Part shown: in pieces, positions 6,203 through 10,120 of the stretch
Layout: each line of letters begins with the position of its first letter
Numbering within the stretch: the first letter of the stretch is position 1
NCBI GenBank assembly: GCA_947463755.1
Contig: CANHUK010000027.1
Span: forward strand, 1-10,120
DNA from: Chitinophagaceae bacterium
GTDB lineage: Bacteria; Bacteroidota; Bacteroidia; Chitinophagales; Chitinophagaceae
Length of the DNA stretch: 10,120 nt
Direction of reading: 5' to 3'
Position numbers and translations under genes: made by a program
The notes under the pieces: model-generated
What the model saw: only the letters and a program-made list of their open reading frames with translations
Told to the model about the DNA's origin: nothing
The model's database searches: none

Positions 6203-7621
6203 ATGGAAGCGCATATCCTGACGATCATTTACCTGCTGGCATCGGTCACTTTCATCACAGGCCTGAAGATGCTCTCGAACCCCGCCACCGCGCGTAACGG
6301 CAATCTCATTGCCGCCGCCGGCATGGGACTGGCCATCTTCGGCACCATTTTTCTGTATGTGGGATCTGACGGGAAACCCCTCGGAAATTATGAATGGATC
6401 TTTGGTGGACTGCTCATCGGTGCCGTCGTCGGCACCCTGGCAGCGAAGAAGGTCAAAATGACCGCCATGCCCGAGATGGTGAGCCTGTTCAACGGGATGG
6501 GCGGTGCCTGTGCTGCGCTGATATCCATCGTGGAATTTGATCACCTCTGGCATGCAGAAGGCGGAGATCCGGTCTTCATGGATCGAATGAAACTGCTGAT
6601 CATCCTGCTCGGCCTCATCATCGGTTCCGTGTCCTTCTCCGGCTCCATGATCGCCTGGGGAAAACTGAACGGAAAGGTGAAAGACTTCGCCTTCCGGGGG
6701 CAGCAATCCCTTAACAATATCGCGCTCCTGCGCGTTGCCGGTCTCGCTACCTGGATGGTGGTCGGACTCCCCGGCGACATGTACTGGTATTTTCATGTGC
6801 TCCTCCTGTTGGCCCTCCTCTATGGTGTGTCTTTTGTGATGCCCATCGGCGGAGCCGATATGCCGGTGGTGATATCTCTCCTCAACTCCTTCACCGGTGT
6901 GGCGGCCGCCTGTGGCGGATTCCTGTACGACAACCAGGTGATGCTCACCGGTGGTATACTGGTTGGTGCAGCCGGCACCCTGCTGACCATCCTGATGTGT
7001 AAAGCGATGAACCGCTCACTGATCAACGTACTCATCGGATCTTTCGGTGGAGGTGCTGCGGCTGGGGCAGCACAAAGTGCTTCAGGAGGTACCTACAAGG
7101 AAATAAATGTAAGCGATGCCGCCATGGTCATGGCCTACGCCAACAAGGTCATGATCGTACCCGGATACGGACTGGCCGTAGCACAGGCACAGCATGTATG
7201 CCACGAACTGGAAAAGACCCTGGAGGCCCGCGGTGTCGAAGTGAAATATGCCATCCATCCCGTCGCCGGCCGTATGCCCGGACATATGAACGTACTGCTT
7301 GCAGAATCTGATGTGAGTTATGATAAGCTCCTCGAGATGGAACAGGCCAACGACGAATTCAAGACCACCGATGTTGTACTCGTCCTCGGTGCCAACGATG
7401 TCGTGAACCCCGCCGCCAAGACCGATCCGGCATCGCCGATCTATGGCATGCCGATCCTGGAAGTGGAAGAGGCCAAGATGGTCATCGTGAACAAGCGCAG
7501 CATGAAGCCCGGCTATGCGGGCATCGAAAATCAGTTGTTCTTCCAGCCCCGCACGTCCATGCTCTTCGGCGATGCCAAAAAGGCACTGCAGGACCTGCTG
7601 GCGGAAGTGAAAAGTATTTAA
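6203..7621 (+). CDS. pntB: NAD(P) transhydrogenase subunit beta (membrane and NADP(H)-binding domains)
   Basis: The beta subunit carries the rest of the proton channel and the NADP(H)-binding domain III; with PntAA and PntAB it uses the proton gradient to make NADPH from NADH. It is 472 residues, close to the E. coli length of 462. Residues 1-290 contain about nine hydrophobic segments. Domain III shows GYGLAVAQAQ (321-330), IHPVAGRMPGHMNVLLAE (351-368), GAND (396-399, with the conserved Asp399), KRSMKPGYAG (431-440) and MLFGDAKK (453-460), essentially the canonical sequence. In the membrane part MPEMVSLFNGMGG has Asn97 where E. coli PntB has His91. The ATG lies behind an A-rich run (GAAAAATAAAAATC), the usual leader style here. 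The stop overlaps a 12-bp palindrome, and the rRNA methyltransferase gene follows 18 bases later. Confidence 0.97.
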   Translation: MEAHILTIIYLLASVTFITGLKMLSNPATARNGNLIAAAGMGLAIFGTIFLYVGSDGKPLGNYEWIFGGLLIGAVVGTLAAKKVKMTAMPEMVSLFNGMGGACAALISIVEFDHLWHAEGGDPVFMDRMKLLIILLGLIIGSVSFSGSMIAWGKLNGKVKDFAFRGQQSLNNIALLRVAGLATWMVVGLPGDMYWYFHVLLLLALLYGVSFVMPIGGADMPVVISLLNSFTGVAAACGGFLYDNQVMLTGGILVGAAGTLLTILMCKAMNRSLINVLIGSFGGGAAAGAAQSASGGTYKEINVSDAAMVMAYANKVMIVPGYGLAVAQAQHVCHELEKTLEARGVEVKYAIHPVAGRMPGHMNVLLAESDVSYDKLLEMEQANDEFKTTDVVLVLGANDVVNPAAKTDPASPIYGMPILEVEEAKMVIVNKRSMKPGYAGIENQLFFQPRTSMLFGDAKKALQDLLAEVKSI

Positions 7622-7631
7622 CCCCGGGGTT
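7620..7631 (+). repeat. 12-bp palindrome over the pntB stop codon
   Basis: AACCCCGGGGTT is perfectly self-complementary. It includes the last two bases of the pntB TAA and fills most of the 18-base gap before the next gene. No T-run follows beyond three Ts, so it does not look like a working terminator. Confidence 0.45.
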
Positions 7632-7639
7632 TCGATACC

Positions 7640-9046
7640 ATGCAGCAGATCCCCACGGCATTGCTGGATTCACTCGAGGGGTTGCCCGGCTTTGACCGCG
7701 CGCAATTCTTACATGCGCATCAGGAAATTCCTTCCCAGGCTTCCGTACGATTTCATCCGGTCAAATCGCCGGTCCACCGGCGGGAAGCCAGATGCACGTC
7801 CATGTTTCGAGGCAGGACGGAAACCTTTGTGGCCTCCGACATTCCGTGGTGCGCCGATGCCATTGGCCTGACACCGAGACCTTCTTTCACCTTCGACCCC
7901 GCTTTTCATGCCGGCGCGTATTATGTGCAGGAAGCCGCCAGCATGTTCCTGGGATATGCCTTGACAATGGTATGCAGCGAAATGGCTGGACTGAGGGCCA
8001 TCGACGTCTGCGCTGCACCCGGCGGTAAGTCTACCCAGCTCGCCACCCTGCCTTTCATCGAATCTCTCTGTTCGAATGAGATCATCCGCACCCGCATCCC
8101 TGTGCTGTACGAGAACACCGTCAAATGGGGTATGCCGCATGTCTTCATCTCCCAGGACGATCCCGCCCGCATCGGCCGGCTCGGGGAAACCTTCGATCTG
8201 ATGCTCGTGGACGCTCCCTGCAGCGGGAGCGGACTCTTTCGCCGCGACCCGGATGCGATCCGCGAATGGTCGCCCCGTCATGTGGATCTTTGCAGCCAGC
8301 GTCAGCGGCGGATCCTGGCAGATGCACTACCTGCGCTGGCAGAAGGAGGCATCCTGGCCTATGCTACCTGCTCCTATGCGCGCGAAGAGAATGAGGATAT
8401 CCTCGACTGGCTGGTCCGGGAGATGGAGATGGAATCCATACCCATCGAAACGCCGGATGCATGGGGGATTCATGCGACGGTCTCGCCCCGAACAGGGGCC
8501 GTCGGTTATCGGTTCTATCCCGGTGAGCGACCCGGCGAAGGATTCTTCCTGGCTTGCCTGCGGAAGCGGAGCGGGTCGGGGCGAACAACACAGGAGCCTT
8601 CACGCAAACCGGCTTGGTCGCCGCAACCCATGCCGGGAGTGGGCGCATGGCTTTCGAATTCGGAACGGTTTTTGTACCGTGAACACAGCGAAGGCTGGAT
8701 GGCGATCCCGGCAACACTGGCCGGACATCAGGAAATCCTGGCATCGGGACTATCCCTTCGGAAGTCCGGATTGTTACTGGGTAAGATCATGAAGGGGAGT
8801 TTGAATCCTGAGCATGAACTGGCCATGTCCACGGCGCTCGGGTCAGAGATGTCGGTAGTGGAGCTTTCCTTGGAGGAGGCGCTGCAGTTCTTGCGCCGGG
8901 ATAACATCCTTCCGGCGGGCGCTGCAAACGGATGGAACCTGATGCGGTATGATGGCCTGCCCCTGGGATGGATCAAAGCGATGGGACACCGCGCCAACAA
9001 TTATTACCCGATGGACTGGCGGATCCGTTCCGCAGGAGTTTTCTGA
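7640..9046 (+). CDS. rsmF: RsmF-type rRNA cytosine-C5 methyltransferase
   Basis: A 468-residue NOL1/NOP2/Sun-family enzyme that places 5-methylcytosine on rRNA using SAM. In the E. coli RsmF (YebU) branch the target is C1407 of 16S rRNA; that target is inferred here. Motifs in order: YYVQEAASMF (94-103), SAM-binding CAAPGGKS (124-131), SNEIIRTR (145-152), motif IV DAPCSGSGLFRRDP (191-204) with helper Cys194, and motif VI YATCSYAREENED (241-253) with nucleophile Cys244. A poorly conserved linker (about 310-335) leads to an RsmF-like C-terminal domain ending in LPLGWIKAMGHRANNYYPMDWRI (440-462), which separates this branch from RsmB. Both cysteines are intact. It starts 18 bases after pntB and probably shares its transcript, with no evident functional link. 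Assignment to RsmF rather than another NSUN branch rests on the C-terminal pattern. Confidence 0.88.
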   Translation: MQQIPTALLDSLEGLPGFDRAQFLHAHQEIPSQASVRFHPVKSPVHRREARCTSMFRGRTETFVASDIPWCADAIGLTPRPSFTFDPAFHAGAYYVQEAASMFLGYALTMVCSEMAGLRAIDVCAAPGGKSTQLATLPFIESLCSNEIIRTRIPVLYENTVKWGMPHVFISQDDPARIGRLGETFDLMLVDAPCSGSGLFRRDPDAIREWSPRHVDLCSQRQRRILADALPALAEGGILAYATCSYAREENEDILDWLVREMEMESIPIETPDAWGIHATVSPRTGAVGYRFYPGERPGEGFFLACLRKRSGSGRTTQEPSRKPAWSPQPMPGVGAWLSNSERFLYREHSEGWMAIPATLAGHQEILASGLSLRKSGLLLGKIMKGSLNPEHELAMSTALGSEMSVVELSLEEALQFLRRDNILPAGAANGWNLMRYDGLPLGWIKAMGHRANNYYPMDWRIRSAGVF

Positions 9047-9101
9047 TGAGGGTGAAGCTGCTGCGGATGAATTGAATTCCATAATTTTACCACGTCTCGG
9101 A

Positions 9102-9111
9102 TTTCCGGAAA
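9102..9111 (+). repeat. 10-bp palindrome upstream of the LysM gene
   Basis: TTTCCGGAAA is a perfect palindrome ending 12 bases before a TATAATTTG sequence, so it lies in the upstream part of a possible promoter. Its TTTCC and GGAAA arms also occur in the inverted repeat before the pnt operon, with different spacing. It could be a binding site but is short enough to arise by chance. Confidence 0.3.
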
Positions 9112-9123
9112 GATGCCGGTCCA

Positions 9124-9132
9124 TATAATTTG
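9124..9132 (+). promoter_or_regulatory. Possible -7 box (TATAATTTG) of the LysM gene
   Basis: TATAATTTG contains the TA and TTTG parts of the Bacteroidota -7 element with a three-base rather than two-base gap. It lies in the 93-base gap after the rRNA methyltransferase, seven bases before the LysM gene ATG. No TTG is seen at the -33 distance. The gap shows no other clear structure and no obvious terminator. Confidence 0.35.
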
Positions 9133-9139
9133 AAAACCC

Positions 9140-10120
9140 ATGAAGAGATTGCTGTCCCTTTTCCTTGGCGTCTTTACCGGCTTCACGCTCCTCGCTCAGT
9201 CAGGACCTGTTGCTGTGATCGAAAAAGGCATACCGGTCATCCGACACAAGGTGGTCGCAAAGGAGAACTGGTACAGTGTCGCCCGAAATTTCAATCTCAG
9301 ACCGGTGGAGATCGCATCCGCCAATGGTCTCGCCATCGACAAACCCCTGAACATCGGTCAGTCGCTGGACATTCCACTCACGGTTGACAATTTTGTACAG
9401 TCAGGGAAACCCTCCACCGAAGAGGCTTTTATACCGGTACATCATGTAGTGCAACAGGGAGAAGGACTCTATCGCATCGGTCAACTGTATAATAAGGTGG
9501 GTTCTGATGCCGTCAAACGGATGAGCAATATGTCGTCAGACGCCATTCGTCCGGGTATGAGACTCGTGATCGGTTATCTGAAAGTCAAGAAAAGTCAGTC
9601 GGCCTTCGCCGGACAGGCCGTTACGCCTCCTGTTTCGACCGCGGAACCTACACCCACGTCCAAGCCGGTGGCTCCCGTCCCCGCACCCGTAGCGCCGGTG
9701 AATACTCCTGCACCCAACACGCAAGTACCTGGTGCTTCCAAATCGGAACCCGCCAAACCGATCAATCCGCCGGCTTCAACACCCGCACAACGTTCGGAGC
9801 AGGCTTCGGCCTTGCCTTCAGGTACCGGTTTTTTCACCGGACTCTTCATTGAACAGGCCCGGGCAGGTCAGGTCGTCACGGTCACCGGCAATGGTGCTTC
9901 TTTCAAGAGCACCAGCGGATGGAACGATGGGAAGTACTATGTGCTGATGAATGGGGTGGAGCCCGGAACCGTCGTGAAGATCACAGATGCCGCGGGTGGA
10001 GCGACGATATATGCCAAGGTACTCGGAGACCTTCCCCCGATCCGCGAAAACGAGGGATTGCAGGCCCGGCTTAGCAATGCCGCCATTTCGAAACTCGGCC
10101 TGCCGGAGGGTACCCATAGC
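9140..10120 (+). CDS. Secreted protein with two LysM domains and an RlpA-like C-terminal domain (3' end off the right edge)
   Basis: The 327 codons visible from ATG 9140 stay open to the window edge. Residues 1-20 form a signal peptide (MKRLL, hydrophobic core, FTLLAQ). A first LysM-like domain lies around 34-80 (HKVVAKENWYSVARNFNL to GQSLDIPL) and a second around 100-146 (HHVVQQGEGLYRIGQLY to GMRLVIGY). A linker rich in Pro, Ala, Thr and Ser (about 160-222) precedes a C-terminal domain from about 225. The stretch YYVLMNGVEPGTVVKITDAAGGATIYAKVLG (266-296) followed by LSNAAISKLGLPEGT resembles the double-psi barrel of RlpA lytic transglycosylases, but the catalytic His, Asp and Glu are not at the expected places. 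It probably binds peptidoglycan in the periplasm; enzymatic activity looks unlikely. The fold assignment is inferred from pattern, not a search. Confidence 0.82.
   Translation, partial: MKRLLSLFLGVFTGFTLLAQSGPVAVIEKGIPVIRHKVVAKENWYSVARNFNLRPVEIASANGLAIDKPLNIGQSLDIPLTVDNFVQSGKPSTEEAFIPVHHVVQQGEGLYRIGQLYNKVGSDAVKRMSNMSSDAIRPGMRLVIGYLKVKKSQSAFAGQAVTPPVSTAEPTPTSKPVAPVPAPVAPVNTPAPNTQVPGASKSEPAKPINPPASTPAQRSEQASALPSGTGFFTGLFIEQARAGQVVTVTGNGASFKSTSGWNDGKYYVLMNGVEPGTVVKITDAAGGATIYAKVLGDLPPIRENEGLQARLSNAAISKLGLPEGTHS

Noticed and set aside
7620..7631. The CCCCGGGG palindrome as a terminator after pntB
   Set aside because: A loopless 12-bp palindrome can form only a four-pair stem, no real T-run follows, and the next gene begins eight bases later.
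9130..9387. An 85-codon plus-strand frame at the start of the LysM gene
   Set aside because: It overlaps the LysM reading frame out of phase. The frame from ATG 9140 gives a signal peptide and two LysM domains and stays open for 327 codons, so the other is spurious.
9595..9849. A Gly/Ala-rich minus-strand frame that looks like a repeat protein
   Set aside because: It is the complement of the proline/alanine-rich linker codons of the LysM protein; the apparent repeats come from that biased composition.

Overview
The window looks like chromosomal core-gene DNA from a fairly GC-rich member of the Bacteroidota, most likely in or near the Chitinophagaceae. Three things suggest this: exact TACCTTTG promoter boxes (the Bacteroidota -7 consensus TAnnTTTG), A-rich leaders without Shine-Dalgarno sequences, and gene families typical of the phylum (a signal-peptide M16 peptidase, a ModF-like double ATPase, a three-subunit Pnt, and a LysM protein with a double-psi barrel-like C-terminus). 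The taxonomic placement is inference. I see no rRNA, tRNA, CRISPR array, insertion sequence or other mobile element.

Layout: positions 1-875 on the minus strand hold the first 291 codons of a secreted M16 zinc peptidase that runs off the left edge. A 93-bp divergent promoter region separates it from everything else, all of which is on the plus strand. Positions 969-2408 encode a soluble double-ATPase ABC protein of the ModF/PhrA type. Positions 2463-4618 form a tight set: thymidylate synthase (thyA), dihydrofolate reductase (folA) and a class I SAM methyltransferase of unknown substrate that starts at GTG. After a 10-bp hairpin and a clear promoter, positions 4708-7621 carry a three-gene proton-translocating NAD(P) transhydrogenase (pntAA, pntAB, pntB). 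It is followed 18 bases later by an RsmF-type rRNA cytosine-C5 methyltransferase (7640-9046). From 9140 to the right edge runs a secreted protein with two LysM domains, a proline-rich linker and a C-terminal domain that resembles the RlpA fold without its catalytic residues.

How the genes work together: ThyA makes dTMP and leaves dihydrofolate, and FolA reduces this to tetrahydrofolate with NADPH. The transhydrogenase next door makes NADPH from NADH using the proton gradient. The adjacency of an NADPH consumer and an NADPH producer is suggestive, but the two groups have separate promoters.

The window is mostly housekeeping and I found no convincing new multi-gene system. The best leads are the dyad placed over the upstream part of the pnt promoter, the tiny out-of-frame ORF overlapping the pntAA start, the apparent relocation of the proton-channel histidine between Pnt subunits, the degenerate first ATPase site of the ModF-like protein, the methyltransferase of unknown target in the thyA-folA unit, and the LysM protein with a probably non-enzymatic barrel domain.
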